From Actinomycetota bacterium (GTDB lineage: Bacteria > Actinomycetota > Actinomycetes > S36-B12): DNA of 14,793 bases. The notes below the pieces were generated by a model. It was not told the DNA's origin, made no database searches, and saw only the letters and a list, made by a program, of their open reading frames with translations. A program made the translations under genes and the position numbers. The stretch's first letter is position 1. Every line of letters starts with the position of its first letter. Shown piece after piece: positions 1 to 7,512 of this stretch. The stretch covers positions 7,703-22,495 of the forward strand of contig JAPLBU010000159.1 of the NCBI GenBank assembly GCA_026392575.1, read 5' to 3'.

Positions 1-732
1 TGGCGTATAGGGGAAGCGGCGATCCCCCAGCCACTTCGTCTTCCAGTCCAACATAGACAAGTAGGAGTCGCGTGGTGCGGAGGGATTCGCATTGATTGCA
101 GCCCACGCTTGGTCGCTGACGGAGACCATAGTGATCCCGGGCGGGCCGCCCAAGCACTTCTGCGCCCCTGTCACACAGACGTCGATGGCCCAGGCATCAG
201 TTTCAAATGGCATGCCTCCAATCGATGAGACTGCATCCACGAGCGTCAGGACTCCATGTCTCCGCGCGATAGGTCCAATCGCGGCGCAGTCGGTCACCGT
301 GCCGGAGGGTGTCTCCGAGTGCACCATGGCAATCAGCCGGATCTCCGGATGATCCTCGAGGTAGGCATCAACCCGGCCAGGGTCGACGGCATCGTTGTAT
401 GGCACTTCGATCTCGTGCAGTTCGGCGCCGAAGTCGCGTAGCCAGTAGCCCATGCCTTTCCCAAAGACACCCTGCACCAGGTTCAGCACATGCATGCCCG
501 GACTGACTAGGGAGCGGGCCGCCGCCTCGAGACCAAGAATCGCCTCCCCCTGCATGAGCAGGACGTCGTTCTCGGTGCACATGACGATAGCGGCGTTTGC
601 CTGAACGCGGTCAAATGTTGCAAGGAACTGGGGGTCGTAGTGGTAGGTGATCGGCGAGCCCAGCGCAGCCAGAGTTCGTGCTGTCGCCATAGTCGGGCCC
701 GCAGAGAGAGTGAAGTCCGGGTTGCGGATCAT
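1..732 (-). CDS. Class V aminotransferase, pyridoxamine-pyruvate transaminase-like (C-terminus beyond window)
   Basis: A PLP enzyme of fold type I, class V; 244 residues are visible from ATG at 732 and the frame is open to base 1, so the C-terminal third is missing only because the window ends. Visible: GPTMAT near residue 12, QGEAILGLEAA at 61-71, ETPSGT at 140-145, VDAVSS with PLP-pyridine Asp at 165-170, and TGAQKCLGGPPG with the Schiff-base Lys192. From memory, Mesorhizobium loti pyridoxamine-pyruvate transaminase (pyridoxamine + pyruvate to pyridoxal + L-alanine) has Glu68, Thr146, Asp171 and Lys197; all four correspond here with a constant offset of five, and stretches such as VPYN-A-DP and LGLEAAA-SL agree. 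This is last in the left operon, 52 bases after a permease. Class V aminotransferase is near certain. The substrate is inferred; a serine/alanine-glyoxylate or ureidoglycine-glyoxylate aminotransferase is the main alternative. The decisive substrate arginines (336 and 345 in the Mesorhizobium enzyme) lie outside the window. Confidence 0.9.
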   Translation of the reverse strand, partial: MIRNPDFTLSAGPTMATARTLAALGSPITYHYDPQFLATFDRVQANAAIVMCTENDVLLMQGEAILGLEAAARSLVSPGMHVLNLVQGVFGKGMGYWLRDFGAELHEIEVPYNDAVDPGRVDAYLEDHPEIRLIAMVHSETPSGTVTDCAAIGPIARRHGVLTLVDAVSSIGGMPFETDAWAIDVCVTGAQKCLGGPPGITMVSVSDQAWAAINANPSAPRDSYLSMLDWKTKWLGDRRFPYTP

Positions 733-784
733 GCCTCTATCGCTCCATCCATCTGGTTTGCCATCGTTCGGTCCGTTCGGCCAA

Positions 785-1720
785 TCAACGTGCGCCCCTG
801 ACATAGGGGGTTCCCAGAGCCGGGGGGACATATGAACCGCGTGCGTAGATGACGAGCATCGCCATCACGACAATGAAGGGGAACATCTGGATCACGTCCG
901 TCGGCAGGCTGATAGTTGTCAGCTGCATCGCCGTTCCAAGCGCGATCGTTAGCCCATACACCCCGGACACCACGAGAACCCACCTGATGCGGCCGCGCGA
1001 CAGCATCGTGACGATGATGGCGATGTAGCCAACTCCATTTGTCATGAAGGGGGTGAAGGCGCCTGTGGAAATCAGAGCCAGGTATGCACCGCCGAGGCCC
1101 GCGAACAGACCTCCTGCCAGGACTGCCCAGCTGCGAGTGCGAAGCACTGAACCGCCAGCAGCATCGAGCGATGCCGGCATTTGCCCAGCTGCCCGGTTTC
1201 GCAGTCCCGGATTCGTTGAGGACAGCCACCAGGCAACGACGCCGGCCGCCGCCAGCGCCATCCAGAAGAACGCGCTCTGACTGAAGACACTCTCACCGAA
1301 AGCGGGGATCTTTGACAGGAGGGGAATGCTCAAGGCGTCGGGAAGGCCCAGTCGCGGGCTCGTGTCGCTGTACTCCTTGTCGTAGAGGACGCTCGTAATC
1401 CCCTCGCCGGCAAGGGTGATGGCGATACCCACGACGATCTGGTTGAGTCCCATCCACACGGAGAGCAGCGCGAACAGCGCGCCACAGGCCAAGCCTGCGA
1501 TTCCACCGGCAAGCATCCCCCACCAGAATGAACCGCTCGCAAGCGTGACCGCGAAAGCGACGTATCCGCCGATGAGCATCATTCCTTCAATGCCGAGATT
1601 GAGCACCCCCGACTGTTCTCCGACTGTCTCGCCGAGTGACGCAAGCATCAGGGGAATGCTGCCGGCGATGACAGCCACGATGAAGACGACGGCGAACTGC
1701 TGGGTAAGCATGGCGCTCAT
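785..1720 (-). CDS. BMP-type ABC importer, second permease (YufQ/BmpD-like)
   Basis: Integral membrane permease of the branched-chain/nucleoside (BPD_transp_2) family, 311 residues, the usual length. About eight to nine hydrophobic segments are visible, with the family hallmark GVLNLGIEGMMLIGGY near residues 38-53 and the conserved DAAGGSVLRTR followed by AGGLFAGLGGAYLAL in the second half. I chose ATG at 1720 rather than an upstream codon at 1753 because its ATGA overlaps the stop of the preceding ATPase-permease gene (1717-1720), a typical translational coupling. It should pair with the permease half of that fusion to form the transmembrane channel. The family is known for purine nucleosides and some vitamins; the enzyme neighbours here suggest a vitamin B6 form instead, which is inference. 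Confidence 0.92.
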   Translation of the reverse strand: MSAMLTQQFAVVFIVAVIAGSIPLMLASLGETVGEQSGVLNLGIEGMMLIGGYVAFAVTLASGSFWWGMLAGGIAGLACGALFALLSVWMGLNQIVVGIAITLAGEGITSVLYDKEYSDTSPRLGLPDALSIPLLSKIPAFGESVFSQSAFFWMALAAAGVVAWWLSSTNPGLRNRAAGQMPASLDAAGGSVLRTRSWAVLAGGLFAGLGGAYLALISTGAFTPFMTNGVGYIAIIVTMLSRGRIRWVLVVSGVYGLTIALGTAMQLTTISLPTDVIQMFPFIVVMAMLVIYARGSYVPPALGTPYVRGAR

Positions 1721-4506
1721 GCGGGACTCCCTGAGCGCGATCCACGCCGCCACGCGTTTCGGAGTCCGCGAGGAATGTAGCTTTCACCGAGATCCCGTCG
1801 GGTTCCGAAGAACTCAATCAGGGTCATGAAGAGCAGGATGAGAGCGATGATGACCAAGAGGAAATCCACCGGAAGTCCTACGTCCTGGGAAGCGATTGCC
1901 CAGCCGGTGGCGAGGACGGCGTAGAACGCTACGAAGGGCATCGTCGCGAGGACGTTCAGTCGTCCCAGGAAGACGAATGGCATGATCGCGGCACCGTACG
2001 CTGGATTCCAATTCGCTCTGATATAGCCCCAGAGGCCGAGCGTGTCGACCGCACCTGCAAGGCCGATCAGCGCCCCACTGATCAGGAAGAGCACGACGAT
2101 CATCCACGGTACGTCGATACCGACGTGGAGTGCCGTGCGGGGGCTTGCCCCGAATATGTCCACGCGCAGACCGAAGGATGTCCGAGTCAGGAGCAGATGG
2201 ATTCCTACTGCCACGACTATCGCCACCAAGAATCCGACATGGATCTTTGTGCCGGGGAGGTGGGGAAGCATCCGCTCCGCCTCAAGGAGCTGGGTTTGCG
2301 GAACGGTGAGTTTGTCTGCGTGAAATGGTCCACGAATCAGCAGATTCACGACGCCGATGGCGATGAAGGACATCATCAGTGTGGTGATGATCTCGTTTGT
2401 CCCGTACCGGGCCTTGAGGACGGCGGGCACGATCGTCCACGAGGCAGCGACCAGCGACGCACCGAGCGCCAACACCAGGAAGGCCAGCCACAGGGGCAAG
2501 GCCGTGGTGAGCGTGGGTGCAAAGCCAACCGCGACCACAGCACCAAGTAAGTACTGTCCCTCGTATCCCAGATTCCACAGATTGGCTCGGAAGACGACGA
2601 TCAGCCCGGTCGCCACAAGCAGGAGCGGGGCCATGAGAATGAGACTCCGCTGCCACCCATTACCGATGATCCCGTAGTTGGCCACCTCGCCATAGAAGGC
2701 AAGCGGATCGACTCCGATTGCCTTTAGCAGAACTCCGCCTGCAACAAGAGCCAGAATGACCGGGAGCAGAGACCTGACCAGAGCGTCCAGGATGCGTCCT
2801 CCGGTGCCGCGCGCTGCCTGCGCACGGGTTGCCGACGGCTCCAGTTCCGTGAGTGGACCCGCAATCTCGTGGTCCAAAGCCTCTGGCCCCTGCGTCGTGC
2901 TGGCCGTCATTAGTACTCCGATGCGTTCAGCGGTGTTCGCTCCGTCATTGACGACTTCACCGACCAATTGGCCACGGGACAGCACAACTATTCGATCTGA
3001 CATTTCCACTAGTTCGTCGAGATCGGTTGAAATCAGGAGCGCCGCCCCACCGTCGGATACGAACCCTCGGATTAGGTCGCGGACACGACCCACCGTGCGC
3101 AGGTCCAGGCCGTACGTCGGCTTGTGGAAGACCACGACCTTGGGTCCGTGCGAGAGCTCGCGTGCTAGAAGCAGCTTCTGGATGTTCCCACCTGACAGCG
3201 TCCCTGCACGAGTGGTGGTCGAGGGAGTGCGGATCTCATAGTCCTGCACCAGCCGTTCCGCCTCCGCTGTCACTTGCGCCCGTTGGATCCGGCCTCCGCG
3301 CCAATACGGTGCGGAGCCGATCTGCTTCAGCATCAAGTTGAGGGCCACACTCAACGAACCAACAATTCCTTCATGAAGGCGGTCATCCGTGACGTATCGC
3401 AGGCCCATCTTCTGACGTGATCTGACTCCCTGCCCGGTCACGTCTTGTCCGCTAAGCTCGATCCGCCCGGAAGCCAGGCCTCTTTGCCCCGCGATAGCCT
3501 CCGCCAGCGCGCTCTGTCCGTGACCATCGATGCCAGCCACACCCAGAATCTCGCCAGCGCGCAGGTCCAACGAGATCGCGTCGATGGGCGTATCAGACGT
3601 TGTACCCATCGTCGAAGCTGAACTGACCGAGAGCACGACCGGTCCTCCAACGTGCGGCGCATATGCGGCACGCCCCTGGGGCTCCCCTGCTAGGAGCACA
3701 GCGGCCTCGCTTGCGGCCTCATCTCCGCTCTCTCCGCCGAACATCGCGGTGAGGATGCGGACGCGTGTCGATTGCTCGTCGAGACCGGCTAGTTCCGCCT
3801 GGTTGATCCGATGAACGACAACGCCTCGACGCAACACACTGATCTCGTCACCCATTGCATAGGCCTCACGCAATTTGTGTGTGATGAAGATGACCGCCAG
3901 TCCATCGTCTTTCAGCCTCGCCACCGTGTCCTGGAGCTTCGCCACGGCCTGCGGCGTCAGCATCGAGGTCGGCTCATCGAGGATAAGGAGCCGCGAACCG
4001 CGCCACATGGCCTTGGCGATCTCCACCTGCTGTTGCTGGCCCAACCCGAGCGCCTCTGCGCGGGAGTCCGGATCGATGCTCGAGCCGAGCAGTTCGGAGA
4101 TCTCCTCAAGTCGAGTCAAGGCCCCCTTCCGATCCTGTCGGAATCGATCGGTGTCCCCGAGCATGAGATTCTCGAGGACGGTCATCGTTGGGATCAGTGT
4201 TGAGTGCTGGTAGACGACTCCAACTCCCTGATCTACAGCCGTCCGAGGATTGGGGATAGCAGTGCGAACCCCATCAATCTCAATCCAGCCCTCATCAGGC
4301 TGCTGCATGCCCGCAAGGATCCCAATGAGAGTCGATTTCCCAGCACCGTTCTCACCCAGCAGGCAATGGACGATGCCCGCATACAGGTCCAGCGAAACAT
4401 CGGAGTTGGCGACCACGCCCGGGAATCGCTTGGTGATATGGCGGACAGCCACAACGGGTGCAGCGCTATCCCTAGTCGAGCTCACTGATCTCCCGTCACA
4501 TCTCAT
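1717..4506 (-). CDS. Fused ABC ATPase (two nucleotide-binding domains) and permease of a BMP-type importer
   Basis: One continuous frame of about 929 residues joins two proteins that are normally separate (YufO-like ATPase of about 510 and YufP-like permease of about 350). ATPase domain 1: Walker A GENGAGKST at 51-59, signature LGLGQQQQ at 153-160, Walker B LLILDEP at 173-179. Domain 2: degenerate Walker A GIDGHGQS near 325-332, signature LSGGNIQ at 437-443, and a Walker B region reading FHKP (460-463) instead of the catalytic DE. That second site is degenerate throughout this family. A linker at about 540-570, rich in Ala, Glu and Thr, leads into 8-9 membrane segments with FRANLWNLGYEGQ, the family hallmark of the first permease. 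Start: ATG at 4506 has GGTGA five bases upstream. GTG at 4485 (GGGAG four bases upstream) and GTG at 4515 (inside the hairpin) are alternatives. It lies between the binding protein and the second permease, so the operon encodes a whole importer. Confidence 0.93.
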   Translation of the reverse strand: MRCDGRSVSSTRDSAAPVVAVRHITKRFPGVVANSDVSLDLYAGIVHCLLGENGAGKSTLIGILAGMQQPDEGWIEIDGVRTAIPNPRTAVDQGVGVVYQHSTLIPTMTVLENLMLGDTDRFRQDRKGALTRLEEISELLGSSIDPDSRAEALGLGQQQQVEIAKAMWRGSRLLILDEPTSMLTPQAVAKLQDTVARLKDDGLAVIFITHKLREAYAMGDEISVLRRGVVVHRINQAELAGLDEQSTRVRILTAMFGGESGDEAASEAAVLLAGEPQGRAAYAPHVGGPVVLSVSSASTMGTTSDTPIDAISLDLRAGEILGVAGIDGHGQSALAEAIAGQRGLASGRIELSGQDVTGQGVRSRQKMGLRYVTDDRLHEGIVGSLSVALNLMLKQIGSAPYWRGGRIQRAQVTAEAERLVQDYEIRTPSTTTRAGTLSGGNIQKLLLARELSHGPKVVVFHKPTYGLDLRTVGRVRDLIRGFVSDGGAALLISTDLDELVEMSDRIVVLSRGQLVGEVVNDGANTAERIGVLMTASTTQGPEALDHEIAGPLTELEPSATRAQAARGTGGRILDALVRSLLPVILALVAGGVLLKAIGVDPLAFYGEVANYGIIGNGWQRSLILMAPLLLVATGLIVVFRANLWNLGYEGQYLLGAVVAVGFAPTLTTALPLWLAFLVLALGASLVAASWTIVPAVLKARYGTNEIITTLMMSFIAIGVVNLLIRGPFHADKLTVPQTQLLEAERMLPHLPGTKIHVGFLVAIVVAVGIHLLLTRTSFGLRVDIFGASPRTALHVGIDVPWMIVVLFLISGALIGLAGAVDTLGLWGYIRANWNPAYGAAIMPFVFLGRLNVLATMPFVAFYAVLATGWAIASQDVGLPVDFLLVIIALILLFMTLIEFFGTRRDLGESYIPRGLRNAWRRGSRSGSPA

Positions 4507-4514
4507 GTTGGTCA

Positions 4515-4555
4515 CCGCCCCGGGATCGTCGCTGAGTGCGACAATCCCGGGGCGG
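4515..4555 (-). promoter_or_regulatory. Strong intercistronic stem-loop after the binding-protein gene
   Basis: Perfect 12-bp inverted repeat: 4515-4526 pairs with 4544-4555 (CCGCCCCGGGAT and its complement). Past one C/A mismatch a further 5 bp pair (4528-4532 with 4538-4542), leaving the loop TGAGT. It lies between the binding-protein stop (4588) and the ATPase start (4506). No T-run follows on the minus strand, so it is more likely a 3' mRNA stabiliser or partial terminator that lets binding protein exceed transporter, as is common in ABC import operons, than a full terminator. Confidence 0.75.
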
Positions 4556-4587
4556 AATCCCCTAGCAACTTGGCCAAAGGCCCGGTA

Positions 4588-5745
4588 CTACTTATCGATA
4601 AGTGCCTGCACCGCGTCCTTGGTTGTGGCCGTCTCGACGACGAGCGAACCACTGCCGATGTCGGCAGTCGCCTTTTCCACCGCCGCCTTCGTTTCAGCAG
4701 ACAGCTTCGGGCTGTCCTGCAGAGACAAACCACCATTCGCCACACTCAGCGTGTAGTTGCGGGTGCCGTACTGGCAGGTGTTCACATCTTCGATTGCCTG
4801 CTGGAATGCATCAGCGAAGTTCCAGCGCACCGATGTCATGGCGACGCCCTTGGCGTCAATCGGCGCCACATCACCGATCGTGGCGATGTACTGAACGTTC
4901 TGGTCCGCTGGGGCGTTCTCGATGGCCTGTAGGTAACCTACGGTTGCTCCATCTCCCATGCCGAAGACCACGTCTGCGCCTGACGCAATGACCTGGCTGG
5001 CGATCCGCTGTCCACCCGCTGAGTCGCCGTAGCCAGCCGGTCCGATGTAGGCAATGACGACCTTGATGTCGGGGTTGACACTGCGAGCGCCCTGAATGAA
5101 GCCACCTGACATCTTGAACCAGTTCACGTCTTCAGCGGAGGCCACGATGCCCACCGTTCCCGTCTTGCTTGCATCGGCGGCTGCGATGCCCGCTAGGTAG
5201 CCGCCTTCCTGTGCATCGAACATGACAGACGCGACCTTGCCAGGCTCAAGCTGATCAACATCCATCGTGAGCACGGGGACGTCATTTGCATCGGCTACCT
5301 GCTTGGCGGCGTCCGAGAAGCCACTGGCGTGGGCAATGATGAACTGATTTCCCTTGTCAGCGACCTGAGACAGGATGCTCTGCGTGTTGTCGTAGCCCAC
5401 GCCTGAATTGACGTCAGCTTCGATGCCCAGCGCGGTACCGGCAGCCTGAGCTCCCTGGATGCCCTGCTGGTTCCATCCGTAGTCGGACTCCTTCTCCGGA
5501 GTGACGACGGCGAACTTGGTTACTGCTTCCGCATCGCAAGCGGGCGCAGCCGATGATGCCGGTGCCGCCTCCGAAGCGGCCGGTGCCGCCTCCGATGCGG
5601 CGGGGGCCGCGCTTGAAGCGGCCGATGAGCTGCTCGTGGAGGAGCAACCCGAGAGCGTCAGGGCGGCCACTACAACTCCGCCTGAAAGACCGACTATCAA
5701 CCGCCGATGCTGCTTGCCTGGTAGAGCCTTGTTGGGATCCAACAC
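4588..5745 (-). CDS. BMP-family substrate-binding lipoprotein of an ABC importer
   Basis: Extracytoplasmic binding protein of the basic membrane protein (Med/PnrA-like) family, 385 residues. The N-terminus has basic residues (QHRR at 12-15), a hydrophobic segment and lipobox LSGC with lipid-bearing Cys34, so the mature protein is membrane-anchored. A Ser/Ala/Pro/Glu-rich tether with repeats of APAASEA spans about residues 35-72; the two-lobe domain follows, with KFAVVTPEKESDYGWNQQG at its start, the family's opening strand and D-x-GWN motif. Start: GTG at 5745 has AGGTGAGG (5751-5758) five bases upstream. An ATG at 5802 in frame would put 19 extra residues before the signal peptide and falls inside the inverted repeat 5798-5820, so I reject it. 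First gene after the promoter at 5832-5860. Known members bind purine nucleosides, riboflavin and similar compounds; a vitamin B6 ligand is inferred only from the neighbouring enzymes. Confidence 0.93.
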   Translation of the reverse strand: MLDPNKALPGKQHRRLIVGLSGGVVVAALTLSGCSSTSSSSAASSAAPAASEAAPAASEAAPASSAAPACDAEAVTKFAVVTPEKESDYGWNQQGIQGAQAAGTALGIEADVNSGVGYDNTQSILSQVADKGNQFIIAHASGFSDAAKQVADANDVPVLTMDVDQLEPGKVASVMFDAQEGGYLAGIAAADASKTGTVGIVASAEDVNWFKMSGGFIQGARSVNPDIKVVIAYIGPAGYGDSAGGQRIASQVIASGADVVFGMGDGATVGYLQAIENAPADQNVQYIATIGDVAPIDAKGVAMTSVRWNFADAFQQAIEDVNTCQYGTRNYTLSVANGGLSLQDSPKLSAETKAAVEKATADIGSGSLVVETATTKDAVQALIDK

Positions 5746-5750
5746 CTGAG

Positions 5751-5758
5751 CCTCACCT
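5751..5758 (-). promoter_or_regulatory. Ribosome binding site that sets the BMP lipoprotein start
   Basis: AGGTGAGG on the minus strand, five bases before GTG at 5745. It is the reason for placing the start there rather than at ATG 5802, which has no comparable site. Confidence 0.65.
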
Positions 5759-5797
5759 TCCTTCGATCGCCGCGAGCCACCATGACGCCGGGCACTC

Positions 5798-5820
5798 ATC
5801 ACTATTTTCTACATAGTGAT
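5798..5820. promoter_or_regulatory. Perfect inverted repeat, candidate operator
   Basis: ATCACTAT (5798-5805), seven-base spacer, ATAGTGAT (5813-5820): two perfect 8-bp arms, in an A+T-rich patch unlike the surrounding DNA. It lies 11 bases downstream of the predicted -10 box and 53 bases before the BMP lipoprotein start, so it would fall around or just after the transcription start. A repressor bound there would block the transporter operon. The IclR-type protein at 7542-8336 is the nearest candidate, but this pairing is inference. Confidence 0.6.
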
Positions 5821-5831
5821 ATGTCTGCCGG

Positions 5832-5860
5832 ACAATATACGAGTAGTAACTCCGGGTCAA
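5832..5860 (-). promoter_or_regulatory. Predicted sigma70-type promoter of the transporter operon
   Basis: Minus strand: -35 TTGACC (5855-5860), 17-base spacer, -10 TATTGT (5832-5837). Both boxes are one or two bases from consensus with ideal spacing. Start of transcription would be near 5825, giving a leader of about 80 bases before the GTG at 5745 that contains the inverted repeat 5798-5820. This implies that the transporter and aminotransferase genes have their own promoter, apart from that of the lactonase. Confidence 0.6.
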
Positions 5861-6006
5861 CGGCTTTACACAGTTGTTATCGGAATCCCAAATCTTCTGG
5901 CAGGGCAACGGTTTCGGCAGGACGCAGACATGGTCGTCCGACAACGCGCAGCGGCTTTGAAGGTGTAACTGAATCGGGAGCTTTGACCAAACGATCGTGA
6001 GCGCTC

Positions 6007-6576
6007 CTAGTGGCGCGTGTGCCCGCCGTCGACCACGATCGTGGAGCCGGTGACCCACCGCGCTTCCTCAGACGCAAGGAATGCGACCATCGGCGCAATG
6101 TCATCCGGCATCCCCCGACGCGGGATCGCCTGCATCGGAACCACGAAATCAAAGCCAGCCGCATGCGCGCCGGCGAGAACGCCTTCGCTCTCGGTGAGTC
6201 CTGGGGCTACCGCGTTCACCGTGATGCCTGCTGAACCCAATTCAGTCGCGAGTGCTCTGGTGAAGCCGATGACCGCGCCCTTGGAGGCCACATAGTGGGC
6301 CAGGTTTGGGGTCCCGGCCACAAACACGTTGGATGCGATGTTGATGATGCGGCCGTACCGTGCTTCCTGCATAACATCGCCGACCGCACGGCACATCAGG
6401 AACAGTCCATCCACGTTCACCGACATCACCCGCCGCCACTCCTCGAAGGTAAGTTGGGCGTACGGAACGAAGGGAACAATCGCCGCATCGTTTACGAGGA
6501 TGTCTATGCGTCCGAACTCCTCCATCACGGTGGCCACGAGCGCGGTGACGGAGTCGGGGTCGCTGACTGCGACGAA
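6007..6576 (-). pseudogene. Truncated short-chain dehydrogenase, pyridoxal 4-dehydrogenase-like; NAD-binding N-terminus missing
   Basis: C-terminal three quarters of a classical SDR. The open frame runs from just after a TAA at 6577-6579 to the stop at 6007, 189 residues against about 250 for the family. Present: VSDPDSV, IDILVNDAA (family NNAG), the Ser of NIASN, the catalytic YVASK, ITVNAVAPG and the C-terminal VDGG. Absent: the first 55-60 residues with the TGxxxGxG dinucleotide site. Only 25 bases separate the homologous part from the lactonase stop (6602), so a frameshift cannot hide the missing 170-odd bases; a deletion is required. The only in-frame start is GTG at 6537, which would give 176 residues without a Rossmann start. 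From memory, Mesorhizobium loti pyridoxal 4-dehydrogenase (pyridoxal + NAD to 4-pyridoxolactone) shares AIVPF-like, ASNxFxAGTPN and VIGFTRALATELG segments. Truncation is seen directly; loss of function is inferred. Confidence 0.8.
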
Positions 6577-6601
6577 TTACGCGGCGGAATAGGTCTGGTC
6601 G

Positions 6602-7357
6602 CTACCCGCCGTAATACTCCGGGGCCTTCTTCCAGCTCAGGAAGGGATCCATGTCATGCGAGGGATAGAGGTCTGCGGGAAGTGTGCGGGCGAGATACTT
6701 CAGCCGGCGGAGAGATTCCACTGACTGACTTGGGTCAAGGTGGAACCCTGCGATGACCTCGCGCTCAAGATTCTCGAACGTGTACGCGGCATCCCCCGTG
6801 AACAGCATTGAGTTCTCACCAGTCAATTCGACCAGGAGCGAGTAGTGGCCAGCCGTGTGGCCGTTCGTCTCGAACAGTCTGATTCCGGGAAGGACCTCAT
6901 AGTCATCGCCGGCGATGAGCTTGTAGTTGGCACCCAAGTCGAAGTTCATGTCCGAGTAGCCGAGACGCTCAAACGGCTGGGGAACTCGCGCGTGCACCAA
7001 CTCGTCGCGGTGCAGGACCGTCGTGGCGTGTGTGAGCTTCCCATTCCCTCCGACGTGATCGAAGTGCAGGTGGGAGTTGACGACGATGTCTACGTCTTCG
7101 GGCCTAAAACCCGCCTTCGCCAACTGCGCGGTCAGGGTCTGGTCGGGTGTCTGCTCGGGCAGTTCGAATGGCAGGACTTTCAGGACATGGTCCAAGTCGT
7201 AGCCCGAGTCATACAGAACGAGGCCGTCCGGATGGTCGATGAGAACGCTGTAGACAGGGAAGCGGACAGGCGTCCCGATGTCGAAGTGCCACATGATCTG
7301 GGACCGGTCAATCACCAAGGAACCCGAATCGAGGATGTAGACCTTCGGATTCGTCAT
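6602..7357 (-). CDS. Metallo-beta-lactamase-fold lactonase, 4-pyridoxolactonase-like
   Basis: Zinc hydrolase of 251 residues. Metal ligands are all visible: HLHFDH at 96-101, His167 in GHTAGH, Asp189 in FTGDA and His234 in SHDMD. From memory, 4-pyridoxolactonase of Mesorhizobium loti (4-pyridoxolactone + water to 4-pyridoxate) has His96, His98, Asp100, His101, His185, Asp207 and His252. Here the first four coincide and the last three are each 18 lower, as expected from one shorter loop around residues 140-155. Shared stretches include RFPVYS, DHV-KVLPFE-P, QPFE-LGYSD and the YYG-type C-terminus. Start: ATG at 7357 with GGGAGG (7362-7367) four bases upstream; an earlier in-frame start at 7411 lacks a ribosome site and would add a non-conserved tail. 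No signal peptide, so cytoplasmic. An N-acyl-homoserine lactonase is the main alternative, less likely given these matches. Confidence 0.85.
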   Translation of the reverse strand: MTNPKVYILDSGSLVIDRSQIMWHFDIGTPVRFPVYSVLIDHPDGLVLYDSGYDLDHVLKVLPFELPEQTPDQTLTAQLAKAGFRPEDVDIVVNSHLHFDHVGGNGKLTHATTVLHRDELVHARVPQPFERLGYSDMNFDLGANYKLIAGDDYEVLPGIRLFETNGHTAGHYSLLVELTGENSMLFTGDAAYTFENLEREVIAGFHLDPSQSVESLRRLKYLARTLPADLYPSHDMDPFLSWKKAPEYYGG

Positions 7358-7361
7358 CTTG

Positions 7362-7367
7362 CCTCCC
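7362..7367 (-). promoter_or_regulatory. Ribosome binding site that sets the lactonase start
   Basis: GGGAGG on the minus strand, four bases before ATG at 7357. It favours MTNPKVY as the N-terminus over the in-frame start at 7411. Confidence 0.6.
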
Positions 7368-7512
7368 GGCCCTACTTGCGTCAACGTCTTGCGGACATGA
7401 TCGTGTGGCAAGGGAACCCTAATGCCAAATAGTCCACAGAAATCTGCTTTATTTGAAAAATCTTCCAGCCGTGAGCGTTAGCGCGACACGCCGAGGCGGC
7501 CACTCACGCACT

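Noticed and set aside
1..732. Class V aminotransferase as a purine-catabolism (ureidoglycine-glyoxylate) enzyme, fitting a nucleoside importer
   Set aside because: The GE-x-x-LGLEAA segment and residue spacing fit the pyridoxamine enzyme better, and no other purine-catabolic gene is visible; kept only as an alternative.
4590..4603. Perfect 14-bp palindrome ACTTATCGATAAGT at the binding-protein stop codon
   Set aside because: About one such palindrome is expected by chance in a window this long, it lies inside coding sequence and has no partner site nearby.
6540..6604. A frameshift as the cause of the short dehydrogenase
   Set aside because: Only 25 bases lie between the lactonase stop and the homologous part; no frame there can encode the missing 55-60 residues.
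7426..7455. CAAATA / TATTTG inverted repeat upstream of the lactonase as an operator
   Set aside because: The arms are only six bases in an A+T-rich patch with an 18-base spacer, and do not resemble the inverted repeat at 5798-5820.
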